Shown here: one piece after another, positions 7,720 through 15,314 of the stretch
Numbering within the stretch: position 1 is the first letter of the stretch
Layout: every line of letters starts with the position of its first letter
Source: a bacterium
Lineage (GTDB): Bacteria > Patescibacteriota > Microgenomatia > UBA1406 > GWC2-37-13
Assembly: GCA_021789865.1 (NCBI GenBank)
Contig: JAJYIX010000004.1
Location: 1 to 44,156 of the forward strand
Reading direction: 5' to 3'
Length of the DNA stretch: 44,156 bases
Position numbers and translations under genes: made by a program
The notes under the pieces: model-generated
Database searches by the model: none
What the model saw: the letters and a program-made list of their open reading frames with translations, nothing else
Told to the model about the DNA's origin: nothing

Positions 7720-8018
7720 ATTTTTAACAACGAATTGATAATACCCCTGCCTCTTTTTGTCAGGGAATAATAGACTTTCAAACCTTCTTTCTTATTTTCC
7801 ACTACCCCGGCGTCTTTCAAGTCTTTCAAATGGTGTGAGATCAAGCTTTGCGACATGTCCACATGCTCCATCAATTCGCATACGCAATGCCTGTTTGAAT
7901 TCAAAATGCAAAGAAGTTTCAGCCGGCTTTCTTCCGATACGATCTTGAGGAGTGAGGATAACGAAACGACTCGCTTCGATTCGGTGCTTTTCTTAGAACA
8001 ACATTTATATGAATTCAT
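7716..8018 (-). CDS. ArsR/SmtB-family metal-sensing repressor
   Basis: A winged-helix repressor of about 100 residues. The ELCVCDL-type metal site appears as HCVCEL (C47 and C49, numbering from the upstream ATG at 8024), the classical alpha-3 arsenic/antimony/lead sensor site, and an N-terminal CC pair (C8, C9) could be an additional ligand. The recognition helix is SQSLISHHLKDLKDAGVV. Two ATGs are possible, at 8024 and 8018. The promoter's -10 box ends only 2 bases before 8024, so the transcript should start near 8020; 8018 is therefore chosen as a leaderless start. It probably represses its own operon. Confidence 0.85.
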   Translation of the reverse strand: MNSYKCCSKKSTESKRVVSLSSLLKIVSEESRLKLLCILNSNRHCVCELMEHVDMSQSLISHHLKDLKDAGVVENKKEGLKVYYSLTKRGRGIINSLLKI

Positions 8019-8027
8019 ATTCATATA
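8006..8027. promoter_or_regulatory. Candidate ArsR operator
   Basis: A perfect inverted repeat TATATGAA-N6-TTCATATA (8006-8013 and 8020-8027), containing an internal palindrome ATATGAATTCATAT. It covers the predicted transcription start and both candidate start codons of arsR, the usual location of an autorepressor site. Confidence 0.6.
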
Positions 8028-8055
8028 TCTTACACTCTAATTTAAGGAAGTTCAA
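8027..8055 (-). promoter_or_regulatory. Promoter of the arsR operon
   Basis: On the minus strand, TTGAAC (8055-8050), a 17-base spacer and TAAGAT (8032-8027). This near-consensus vegetative promoter sits directly against the candidate operator. Confidence 0.65.
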
Positions 8056-8129
8056 GCGATATCTCCGATAGTTATAAATACCTAAGTAAGAGCCGCGTGC
8101 GTTTTTAATTTTGATATAATCTTATTGAC

Positions 8130-8432
8130 ATGCCTCCAGAAAGAAGAGAACAAACAGTTAAGAAAATTATTGTCGGACTCACAACGATCACAGCGGCTTT
8201 ACTTGGCGGCTTAGGCTCGGCGCTAATGTCTAATCAAAGCATTAACTCGTTAAAACAAATCGCTGAAATTGCGATTAGTCGTCCGACAGAAACTACTATC
8301 GGAGTTTCTACAGCTTTGGGAATCTACGGTATGGTACTTGCTCTTGTCGGATTGGTAAAAGAGGGTGAGGGACAGGGTACGGATCCTTATAACTCAGATT
8401 TTACCCGTCCCTCTCACGAGGAACAATTTTGA
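8130..8432 (+). CDS. Small membrane protein, unknown function
   Basis: A 100-residue protein with a basic N-terminus and two hydrophobic segments (about residues 12-33 and 57-76), the second Gly-rich, then a hydrophilic acidic tail. No family recognised. TATAAT at 8115-8120 lies nine bases before the ATG without a Shine-Dalgarno sequence, again suggesting a leaderless start. It stands alone, convergent with the DUF5674 gene pair. Confidence 0.6.
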   Translation: MPPERREQTVKKIIVGLTTITAALLGGLGSALMSNQSINSLKQIAEIAISRPTETTIGVSTALGIYGMVLALVGLVKEGEGQGTDPYNSDFTRPSHEEQF

Positions 8433-8458
8433 TTTAATCCGAATCGTTCCTAAAAAAA

Positions 8459-8821
8459 TTATTTTTTAGAATTTGAGACAGACTTCGGACCGGAGTTGTC
8501 CTTCCTTATTACGAAATTGAATTGATAGAAATATTTGTCCCATTGCTCTTCGGTTGAATGATAGATATTCTCCCCGATCAAATAATCGCCCAGAACCTCT
8601 CTGACCCTCAGAATTTCCTTCAAACAATCCTTGTTTTTTTTATCATCGACGGTGAGATCGATCAGTTCCAGGGCGCGATAAAAAGCATTCATGCTCCTCT
8701 CTGTGCTGCCTTTTTTTTTCCATTTTACGGCCCTGCCTACTTCGGCTCCGATATTGGCCATCTGTTCGAAGATCGAATAGTCTTTCCAACGTTCAACCAT
8801 TTCCTTATGAAAGTAGTTCAT
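8459..8821 (-). CDS. Conserved hypothetical protein paired with DUF5674
   Basis: A 120-residue, mostly helical, charged protein (MNYFHKEMVERWKDYSIFEQ... at the N-terminus, with an AFYRALELIDLTVDD helix). The helical makeup and size are loosely HEPN-like, but no RxxxxH motif is visible, so this is not asserted. The start overlaps the stop of the upstream DUF5674 gene by 4 bases, so the two proteins are probably made together. Function unknown. Confidence 0.65.
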   Translation of the reverse strand: MNYFHKEMVERWKDYSIFEQMANIGAEVGRAVKWKKKGSTERSMNAFYRALELIDLTVDDKKNKDCLKEILRVREVLGDYLIGENIYHSTEEQWDKYFYQFNFVIRKDNSGPKSVSNSKK

Positions 8822-9159
8822 TTTTCAATCAGTTTATTAACGATGGTGATGATCCTTGCTTTGACTGATTTATCGCTGATATCACGGGAAAAATTGCCCA
8901 GTCTTGGTCTAATATTGATTATCGAATCGAATTCAATGAAGTCTTCGGCAGTTGCATCGGGATATATATTTATGCCCCAAAGATCATCCTGGCTGGATCC
9001 CTCGTCAAGTAGATATTTTTCTTCATCGGCGTGCATCGCCGCATCGACAACCATCAACTCTTTCTTAACATCGACAACGGCTTTTACCAGTCCGCCAAAC
9101 ATCCTCGAAGACATTTTTTCAAGTTCGGAAAATGTGATTTTCGTATCGACAAATTTCAT
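8818..9159 (-). CDS. DUF5674 family protein
   Basis: A 113-residue protein matching my memory of DUF5674, a family found mainly in candidate-phyla bacteria and some other microbes. Recognisable features are VVDAAMHADEEKYLLDEGS, the QDDLWGINIYP motif and EFDSIINIRPRLGN. The family has no known activity. It is the first gene of a two-gene unit with the helical protein at 8459-8821. The pairing of two small proteins with overlapping stop and start resembles a toxin-antitoxin layout but could equally be an ordinary complex. Confidence 0.75.
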   Translation of the reverse strand: MKFVDTKITFSELEKMSSRMFGGLVKAVVDVKKELMVVDAAMHADEEKYLLDEGSSQDDLWGINIYPDATAEDFIEFDSIINIRPRLGNFSRDISDKSVKARIITIVNKLIEK

Positions 9160-9181
9160 ATGGTCATTATAACAAAAAATG

Positions 9182-9955
9182 CTATATAAGCTTCCGCCGG
9201 CCTTTTACAGAGATATATACTACCAATACGATTATCGAAGCGGCCAGTATGATACTTGTCCTTCCCGTTCCAAACCCTATTCCTCCAAGGTCAGGCGTCC
9301 TTCCAAGCCAGTCGGCATAAGAAGCTCCGAGAGGTCTAGTCATTATGTAGGAAATCCAAAAGGTCAGGACTTCGCTTTTATGGGTTGTACCGTAAAAAAA
9401 TAATGGCAAGAAGAATAGAATCGTAAATAATATACCCGAATCCAAATAACCCAAATTAAAAGTGATGGCTGTCGTATCGCCCAAAGCGGTCCCGAGAGCA
9501 AAGGTCGTGCAAACCGCTGCCCAATAGAAAAGTTCGCGACGTGGCGTAATGATACTGTGGATAGACAAACTTCTCTCGACCCTTTGCCAGACCATGAATA
9601 TAATAGTGAGGATTACGATAAACGAAATCGTCGAAATCAAATAAGGCACGCCCAAGACGATATGGACGACATCAGCGGCCATCGTCCCGAATATGGCAAC
9701 CATAGTGACGGCCAACCAATAAGTCCAGGCAACATATTTTTTTACTCTCAACTGGAGAATGATGGCGATCGTAAAACCAAAAGCTCCCAGTATTACGGCA
9801 ACGACAGGATTTATGGTGTGAACCAGATAATCGGAAGTGGATTCACCAAGAGCCGTAGACAAAAGTTTTATTATCCAGAAAATGGCGGTTATCTCCGGAA
9901 CTTTCCTCAGTATTTTCGTCCCAAGGATATTGTCTATCAGACTTTTGACGTCCAT
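9182..9955 (-). CDS. COG4705-like multipass membrane protein
   Basis: About 257 residues from the ATG at 9955; a frame open to 10087 exists, but its first 44 residues overlap the PAP2 gene in another frame and do not look like protein. About eight membrane helices are seen, with repeated motifs ending in a charged residue (STALGESTSDYL, GTALGDTTA, TRPLGASYADWLG), typical of the uncharacterised COG4705 membrane family. Substrate and function are unknown; the repeated acidic motifs inside helices suggest transport. It starts 5 bases after the PAP2 stop, so the two are an operon. Confidence 0.75.
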   Translation of the reverse strand: MDVKSLIDNILGTKILRKVPEITAIFWIIKLLSTALGESTSDYLVHTINPVVAVILGAFGFTIAIILQLRVKKYVAWTYWLAVTMVAIFGTMAADVVHIVLGVPYLISTISFIVILTIIFMVWQRVERSLSIHSIITPRRELFYWAAVCTTFALGTALGDTTAITFNLGYLDSGILFTILFFLPLFFYGTTHKSEVLTFWISYIMTRPLGASYADWLGRTPDLGGIGFGTGRTSIILAASIIVLVVYISVKGRRKLI

Positions 9956-9960
9956 ATAGT

Positions 9961-10437
9961 TTATATGAATTCCATTTTTTTCAAAAGCAACCAGGAGACT
10001 AGTGTCGCAAAGACGGAAATGACGATGCTTCCGAATATGTCCAGGGGGTGATGGACAAAGACCAACACTCTGGATATGCCGATCCAAAAAGCCATCAATC
10101 CCAGAAATATTCCCGATTTTTTATGGTAGGCAAAAATGATCGAGGCGACAGTCATCGTCAGAAGCGTATGGTCGGATGGAAAACCATTGTCCGTCGAAGC
10201 GTGGATCAACGGCTGAATGTGTTCGACGATGAACGGACGCGGATCTTTTATCAATAAATTTCCAATCACTCCGGTAATGAAAGACAGGGGAAGAGTCAAA
10301 AAAGAAAGGATAAAATACCTTTTCTTCACCTCCTTAGAGGATCTTAAAAAAATAATCAGTCCTATCAATACTACGAATATATAAAGATACTGTGCGGAAA
10401 ATTCAATAAACACATCCATAAGGACATTAGTATACAT
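9961..10437 (-). CDS. PAP2-family membrane phosphatase
   Basis: A 158-residue membrane phosphatase with all three PAP2 signatures: KDPRP (K64-P68), PSDH (P87-H90; the family usually has PSGH) and SRVLVFVHHPLD (S122, R123, H129, D133). Likely roles are undecaprenyl-diphosphate or phosphatidic-acid-type dephosphorylation at the membrane. Helices flank the active-site loops. A TATACT overlapping codons 2-3 would give a leaderless start at M7 (10419), so the true start may be 10419. First gene of a pair with the COG4705-like protein. Confidence 0.85.
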   Translation of the reverse strand: MYTNVLMDVFIEFSAQYLYIFVVLIGLIIFLRSSKEVKKRYFILSFLTLPLSFITGVIGNLLIKDPRPFIVEHIQPLIHASTDNGFPSDHTLLTMTVASIIFAYHKKSGIFLGLMAFWIGISRVLVFVHHPLDIFGSIVISVFATLVSWLLLKKMEFI

Positions 10438-10565
10438 GATATATTTTTCATATACCTGAAGCGTACATGCATTTGAATGAGTATGGGGACGTTCCTATTT
10501 TCATCAAAATATGATAAAATACATCTTCCCCGATCGACTACTTTTGACCGAGGAATTTTTTTTAA
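10438..10565. other. Intergenic region upstream of clc
   Basis: Contains TGGGGACGT (10484-10492), whose complement also occurs at 6249-6257; this may be remnant repeat sequence. A -10-like TAAAAT lies near 10514-10519, and GAGG near 10550 could serve as a ribosome binding site for the ClC gene. Confidence 0.35.
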
Positions 10566-11906
10566 ATGTCAAAACCTATTCCGGAACAATTAGTGATGTT
10601 TTTCAGCGTCCTTAAGTGGACGATTCTTTCTATAATGGCCGGACTTGTGATCGGTACGGCCACTTCTTTTTTTATAAAAATACTGGAAATTTCGACGGGA
10701 TTTACCGCAAAATTTCAATGGTACTACTTACTGATGCCTTTGGCATTTTTTATTAGCGTTGTCCTCATAAAATATCTTGCCCCAGACGCAGAGGGACATG
10801 GTACCGAAAAAGTCATTGAGGCAATCCACAAAAAATCGGGCAATATCGAACCGGCGGTCGTACCAGTAAAACTTTTGGCAACAGTCATCACCTTGGCATC
10901 TGGTGGTTCAGTCGGTAAGGAAGGACCCTCGGCACAAATTGGCGCCGGTATTGCTTCGATTATGGCTAATTTTTTTAGAATGGACAATCATGACAGGAAA
11001 AAGCTTGTCATATGTGGAATTAGCGCCGGTTTTGCGGCTGTTTTCGGATTACCTATTTCTGGTGCCATTTTTGGAATCGAAATACTTTTTATCGGTCGAA
11101 TATTATATGACGTTCTCTTACCGTCACTTATCGCCGGCATTACGAGTTACGAAGTTTCTTTGTTTTGGGGAATCAAGCCTCTTCGGGTCGCTATGGATTA
11201 CCCCGTCGTTCCGACAAAGTTTCCTTATTACTTTGCGGCCGGGTTGTTTTTTGGATTGGTATCGATTGCCTTTATCACTCTCCTGAAAAAAATGGAAAAA
11301 TTCTCTCACGGATTGAATATCTGGAAACCATTCAAAGGAATAATCGGAGGGATTCTTATGATCGGACTGACATTTATTTTTTCAAAACAATTCCTGGGTC
11401 TTGGATCGGATCCCGTCGTGTCCACCTTAAACGGAAGCCAGATTGTTTGGTACTCATTCCTGGCAAAAATGGTTTTTACCGCCGTAACTCTTTCTTTTGG
11501 AGGCAGCGGAGGCATCATCACGCCATTATTCTTTATCGGAATTACAGCCGGAAGCATGTTTGCTAATATCTTTCATTTAAACAATCAAGTTTTCGCCGCA
11601 CTCGGAATGATCGGAATAGTTGCGGCGTCGACTAATGCCCCAATCACCGCCATCATCATGTCGGCAGAAATTTTCGGACCGACGCTCCTTTTACCGGCTG
11701 CCATAGTCGCAACTATTAGTTTCTTAATCAACGGACACAACAGCGTCTACCCGTCACAAATACTTGCAATGAAGAAATCGATATCCCTTGATGTTGAAAC
11801 GGATGAAGAAATCAGGCGGGTCGAGTCTAAATTTATTCCAAGAAAGGGACTGATATATATGATATATAACTACATTCGCAAACTATTTTCTCCTTCTAAG
11901 AATTGA
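10566..11906 (+). CDS. ClC-family chloride channel/antiporter
   Basis: A 446-residue ClC membrane core without C-terminal CBS domains. The GKEGP signature (G117-P121, with gating glutamate E119) is present, as is the helix N motif GGSGGIITPLF in place of the usual GGIFAP. The first selectivity segment (GSGIP in E. coli ClcA) is replaced by an EGHGTEK-type sequence near residues 76-82, a pattern of many prokaryotic homologues. It would conduct chloride or exchange it with protons. The 3' end overlaps the convergent phosphatase gene by 11 bases. Confidence 0.9.
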   Translation: MSKPIPEQLVMFFSVLKWTILSIMAGLVIGTATSFFIKILEISTGFTAKFQWYYLLMPLAFFISVVLIKYLAPDAEGHGTEKVIEAIHKKSGNIEPAVVPVKLLATVITLASGGSVGKEGPSAQIGAGIASIMANFFRMDNHDRKKLVICGISAGFAAVFGLPISGAIFGIEILFIGRILYDVLLPSLIAGITSYEVSLFWGIKPLRVAMDYPVVPTKFPYYFAAGLFFGLVSIAFITLLKKMEKFSHGLNIWKPFKGIIGGILMIGLTFIFSKQFLGLGSDPVVSTLNGSQIVWYSFLAKMVFTAVTLSFGGSGGIITPLFFIGITAGSMFANIFHLNNQVFAALGMIGIVAASTNAPITAIIMSAEIFGPTLLLPAAIVATISFLINGHNSVYPSQILAMKKSISLDVETDEEIRRVESKFIPRKGLIYMIYNYIRKLFSPSKN

Positions 11907-12411
11907 GGCCCTTTATATTTACGATTTTCCATTCCCCATTTGAGACGATGGCTAATTCCCCCTCTTTTGTATAATCATTCTTATCTGACAAGGTAAAAGT
12001 TCCTTCGGTCAATAAATGTTTTATGGATGCGATCACTGCCGCATGGGTGCAGACGATGATACTGCTTTCTTTGATTGACGCCAAAGAACCGATAAATTGT
12101 TGAACTCTATTTTTAAATTCGTTAAAAGATTCTTTGTGAATTTCCGACAGTCTTTTATCGAAAACGAACGTTTTTCCGGTGGCCGCTGAGATAATCTCGG
12201 CACTTTCCCGGCAGCGGCGAATCGGTGACGAGACATTATAAGAGTCTGATACTTCTGACAGATATTTAGCAATGATTTCAATCTCTTTTTTCCCTTCCGG
12301 CAAAAGTCGGGCCGTTAGCTTTTTTTTCCCATAACCAAATTTGCTTCGGGTAGACAATCCGTGTCTGACGAGATAAATTTTTTTATTCGTTGCGTTTTGA
12401 AACGTCTTCAT
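11896..12411 (-). CDS. Histidine phosphatase superfamily (SixA/PhoE-like)
   Basis: A 171-residue phosphoglycerate-mutase-fold phosphatase. The RHG catalytic motif (LVRHGLST) holds the phospho-accepting histidine. SSPIRRCRESAEII, the acidic SEIHKESF segment and CTHAAVI supply the other expected active-site residues. Its start lies 29 bases inside the end of the MshA-like glycosyltransferase gene, so the two are translated from one message, suggesting that it removes a phosphate from that pathway's product (inference). In mycothiol synthesis the enzyme that dephosphorylates the MshA product is not firmly identified. Confidence 0.85.
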   Translation of the reverse strand: MKTFQNATNKKIYLVRHGLSTRSKFGYGKKKLTARLLPEGKKEIEIIAKYLSEVSDSYNVSSPIRRCRESAEIISAATGKTFVFDKRLSEIHKESFNEFKNRVQQFIGSLASIKESSIIVCTHAAVIASIKHLLTEGTFTLSDKNDYTKEGELAIVSNGEWKIVNIKGLNS

Positions 12412-13627
12412 AGATTGATATTATTTTTTGGGCGACATATTGCCAGCGATAATTGCGAGATTTTTTATAAAAATCTTTACTGATCTCTTTTCTCAGGTTG
12501 TCGTTTATCAAAAGAGATTCTATTTGAGAAGCCAGCAACAAAGGATTATTGGCGGTTGTAATAAGCAATTTATGGTTGTCATCCAAAAGCGCCGAATTGC
12601 CGGCGACATTGGTCGTGATGACCGGTGTCCCGCACGCCATCGCTTCGAGCATGACCATACCAAACGATTCGTAATGGGAAGGCATAATGACCAAGTCAGC
12701 CGCATTATAAAAATAAGGAAGAGTCGATTGGGGTTGTTGACCGACAAATTTCACCGACATTGGGATTTTTAAAAGGTGCATAAGATTTTTCAGATGGATC
12801 ATTTCTTTCGACCACAAACTTGATTTTTGCGACACGTCACCGCCGACTATCCATAGGCAGACTTTACATGTCGGATTTTTCGTCTTGAGGACTTTTAGTC
12901 CGTACATCAACATATCGATTCCTTTCAGAGGCTCAATCCGCCCGACAAAAAGCAACATTTTAGAATCGTCGGTTGCTTTGATTTTTTGCCGTGATCTTTT
13001 TTTATCAATCGGCCTAAAAAGATCGGTATCGACTCCTGGCGATGAAACGAAAATTTTTCCTTTTGGGGTATCATAGAGGTATTCCAAGTAGTCTTTTTCG
13101 TTTTCGCTCGGAGCAATTATCATATCGGCCTTGTCGGTCAGCTCCTCTTCCGCCTCGATTCTCAACAGCTCTTCTCTTTCGGTTTCATCCGATGCGACCA
13201 GATTCTTCATTAAGGCTAAAGTATGAAACGACATGACTATTGGCGTTTTTGATTTCGTTTTCGTTCGTATTTTTAGTCCAATCAAGCCCGAGAGGTAATA
13301 ATGACAATGAAAAACGTCGTATGAAAGGTTTTCTTTTTCGCCTAAAGACAAAAAATTATTGGTAAATTCGTCCAGATATCTCGGCAGCGTTTTTTTCGGA
13401 AGAGGTGTCGTCGCCCCGGCTTTTAAATGAAGCAAGCGCAGTCGGGGTTCGATGACGACTATTTTTTGGTTGGATTCTCCCTGGCTTCGCGTATACATGT
13501 CAACCGTATGCCCCTGACGCACCAGCTCCTTGGCCAACTCGAAAACATAGACGTTCATCCCTCCCGACTCTTTACCCTCTTCCGATGCCAACGGACAGGT
13601 ATGAAAAGAGATCATCGCTATTTTCAT
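12383..13627 (-). CDS. GT4 glycosyltransferase, MshA / sucrose-phosphate-synthase-like
   Basis: A 414-residue GT-B retaining glycosyltransferase of family GT4. The N-terminal domain carries segments close to MshA: GGMNVYV, a Lys in LPKKTLP, HCHYYLSG, SFHTLALMKN and LLRIEAEEEL, which line up with the MshA acceptor-site residues N25, K78, Y110, T134 and R154 (alignment from memory). The C-terminal nucleotide-sugar domain has FVGRIEPLKG and the EX7E motif in YESFGMVMLEAM. The RIEAEEEL helix also recalls sucrose-phosphate synthases. A phosphorylated acceptor such as inositol phosphate is likely. It is divergent, by only 21 bases, from the FemAB-like/PIG-L pair. Confidence 0.85.
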   Translation of the reverse strand: MKIAMISFHTCPLASEEGKESGGMNVYVFELAKELVRQGHTVDMYTRSQGESNQKIVVIEPRLRLLHLKAGATTPLPKKTLPRYLDEFTNNFLSLGEKENLSYDVFHCHYYLSGLIGLKIRTKTKSKTPIVMSFHTLALMKNLVASDETEREELLRIEAEEELTDKADMIIAPSENEKDYLEYLYDTPKGKIFVSSPGVDTDLFRPIDKKRSRQKIKATDDSKMLLFVGRIEPLKGIDMLMYGLKVLKTKNPTCKVCLWIVGGDVSQKSSLWSKEMIHLKNLMHLLKIPMSVKFVGQQPQSTLPYFYNAADLVIMPSHYESFGMVMLEAMACGTPVITTNVAGNSALLDDNHKLLITTANNPLLLASQIESLLINDNLRKEISKDFYKKSRNYRWQYVAQKIISIYEDVSKRNE

Positions 13628-13648
13628 ATGATGGTAGAATAGTATACT

Positions 13649-14602
13649 ATGTTCACCTGTAAAACCGTTAATTTCGAAGACTCAACAGGCTGGGAGAACC
13701 TCGTTAATTCTAGTGACACGGCGACCTTTTTCCAACGACGGGAATGGCTTACAACCTGGATAAAAAATTTCCCCGTTGAGCATGAGACCGTCGCCGTCTT
13801 CGAAAATGAAGAATTGATCGGGTTGGCACCGATTTCCTTCGGTGAAAAAAGGATATCGCTTTTGGGGACAACGCCCGTTTTGGGTCACGAACAAGTCACT
13901 GACTTCGGCGATATAGTCTGCCTGGTCGGTAAAGAGAAAGACGTCTGGATGGCTCTTATCGATTATCTGTCCAAAAAATATCCCGGACAATTTTTTTCTC
14001 CAAATTTCATTAAGGAAAACTCGCCAAGTTTTGTTTTTCTATCCGGTCTTGACGGTCACCCGGTCCAAACGGCGACTTCACCATATTTGACCTTACCAAC
14101 CACTTGGGAAGATTATCTCCAACACCTCGATAGAAAAGACCGTCACGAACTTCGACGAAAAATGAAAAAACTGGATTCCGTAAAAAATTCTGTCTATCGG
14201 GCGGATATCGACGCGACCAATCGTAAAAAATTCTTTGATCTCATGCGAAAATCCTCGACCGAAAAAGAGATTTTTTTGACTCCCCGAATGGAAAATTTCT
14301 TTTCCGATTTTATGAATGCAGTCGATAAAGAAAAACTCGTTCTCTGGTTTATGGAAATTGAAGGAAATGTGGCGGCGGCTGCTCTCGCTTTCAAATTCAA
14401 AGACGAATTGCTATTATATAATTCCGGCGTCGATTTTGATTATGGCCGGCTTTCCGTGGGTTTGCTTTCCAAAGTTTTCCTGTTGAAATGGGCGATGAAT
14501 TTGGGGATAAAAAAATTTGATTTTCTCCAAGGACAGGAAAGATATAAATATGATTTGGGAGCGGTCGACGGCGGACTTTATCAATTCAATATAAAATTAT
14601 GA
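13649..14602 (+). CDS. FemAB/GNAT-like transferase (Acetyltransf_6 type)
   Basis: A 317-residue protein of the FemAB-like GNAT family often called BioF2-like. The C-terminal half has the typical pattern LDRKDRHELRRKMKKL, then a GNAT core with FKFKDELLLYNSGVDFDYG and a terminal FDFLQGQERYKYDLG segment. Members transfer acyl or aminoacyl groups in cell-wall and glycan pathways; the donor here is unknown. It overlaps the PIG-L deacetylase gene by 4 bases, and a -10-like TAGAAT (13635-13640) lies 8 bases upstream of the ATG, within 21 bases of the divergent glycosyltransferase start. Confidence 0.8.
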   Translation: MFTCKTVNFEDSTGWENLVNSSDTATFFQRREWLTTWIKNFPVEHETVAVFENEELIGLAPISFGEKRISLLGTTPVLGHEQVTDFGDIVCLVGKEKDVWMALIDYLSKKYPGQFFSPNFIKENSPSFVFLSGLDGHPVQTATSPYLTLPTTWEDYLQHLDRKDRHELRRKMKKLDSVKNSVYRADIDATNRKKFFDLMRKSSTEKEIFLTPRMENFFSDFMNAVDKEKLVLWFMEIEGNVAAAALAFKFKDELLLYNSGVDFDYGRLSVGLLSKVFLLKWAMNLGIKKFDFLQGQERYKYDLGAVDGGLYQFNIKL

Positions 14603-15312
14603 AAAAACTCTTGGCTGTGTTTGCTCATCCGGACGATGAAACTTTTGGCCCGGGCGCCACATTGGCGAAATACGCATCAAAAGGGGTCGTTGTTGACGTC
14701 GTCATGGCGACCCGCGGCGAAGCTGGAGAGAATCACGTTAATGACAAAACCGGTAAAGAACTCGGGAAAATCCGAGAAAAGGAGTTAAGAGCTGCCGACA
14801 AAATCCTTGGCGTTAATCAAATAGATCTTCTGGGATTTGTCGACGGTGAACTCCGGCAAAATATCTATTTTGATATCGCCAAAAAAATCATCACCAAAAT
14901 CAAATCCTTCAGACCCGACGTCATCGTCACCTTCGAGCCCCACGGCGTCTCGGGACATCTTGACCATATCGCCATATCTTTTATAACTACCTATGCTTAT
15001 TTTCAAACCGAAATCCCCAAAAAATTATATTACATTTGCCTTTCCGAAAAAGTTAGAAACTCCCGCGATCAGAATTATTTTGTCTACTTTCCCGATGGCT
15101 ACCCAGAAGGACAAATTACGACAAAAATCGACGTCGCCGACTATTGGGACAAAAAATTAAAAGCGATGCTCTCCCACAAAACCCAGATAAAAGACGTCAA
15201 GCGTTTGATCGCAATGTTTAATACGATGCCCAAAGTCGACAACTATATTCTGAAATACCACCGCTTGAAAGGCCTGCGACTGCCGGAAGATGATCTTTTC
15301 AACGGAATTTGA
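14599..15312 (+). CDS. PIG-L/LmbE-family (MshB/BshB-like) N-deacetylase
   Basis: A 237-residue zinc deacetylase. The AHPDDE motif (H10, D12, D13) gives two zinc ligands and the catalytic aspartate, and HGVSGHLDH (H115-H123) provides the third zinc histidine. The family removes N-acetyl groups from GlcNAc linked to inositol (MshB), malate (BshB) or other aglycones. Its coupling to the FemAB-like gene and closeness to an MshA-like glycosyltransferase suggest they act on one GlcNAc conjugate (inference). The stop lies a few bases from the convergent adaptor gene. Confidence 0.9.
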   Translation: MKKLLAVFAHPDDETFGPGATLAKYASKGVVVDVVMATRGEAGENHVNDKTGKELGKIREKELRAADKILGVNQIDLLGFVDGELRQNIYFDIAKKIITKIKSFRPDVIVTFEPHGVSGHLDHIAISFITTYAYFQTEIPKKLYYICLSEKVRNSRDQNYFVYFPDGYPEGQITTKIDVADYWDKKLKAMLSHKTQIKDVKRLIAMFNTMPKVDNYILKYHRLKGLRLPEDDLFNGI

Positions 15313-15314
15313 TT

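Noticed and set aside
8558-9172. 204-residue frame antisense to the DUF5674 gene pair
   Set aside because: The minus strand encodes two recognisable overlapping proteins. The plus frame is low-complexity hydrophobic shadow sequence spanning both.
9956-10087. 44-residue N-terminal extension of the COG4705-like protein
   Set aside because: It would overlap the PAP2 gene and contains no family-like sequence. The ATG at 9955, just after the PAP2 stop, is the natural start.
6249-10492. Shared TGGGGACGT motif (6249-6257 reverse, 10484-10492 forward) as mobile-element ends
   Set aside because: Only 9 bases match, no transposase lies between them, and the spacing spans unrelated intact operons; chance is likely.
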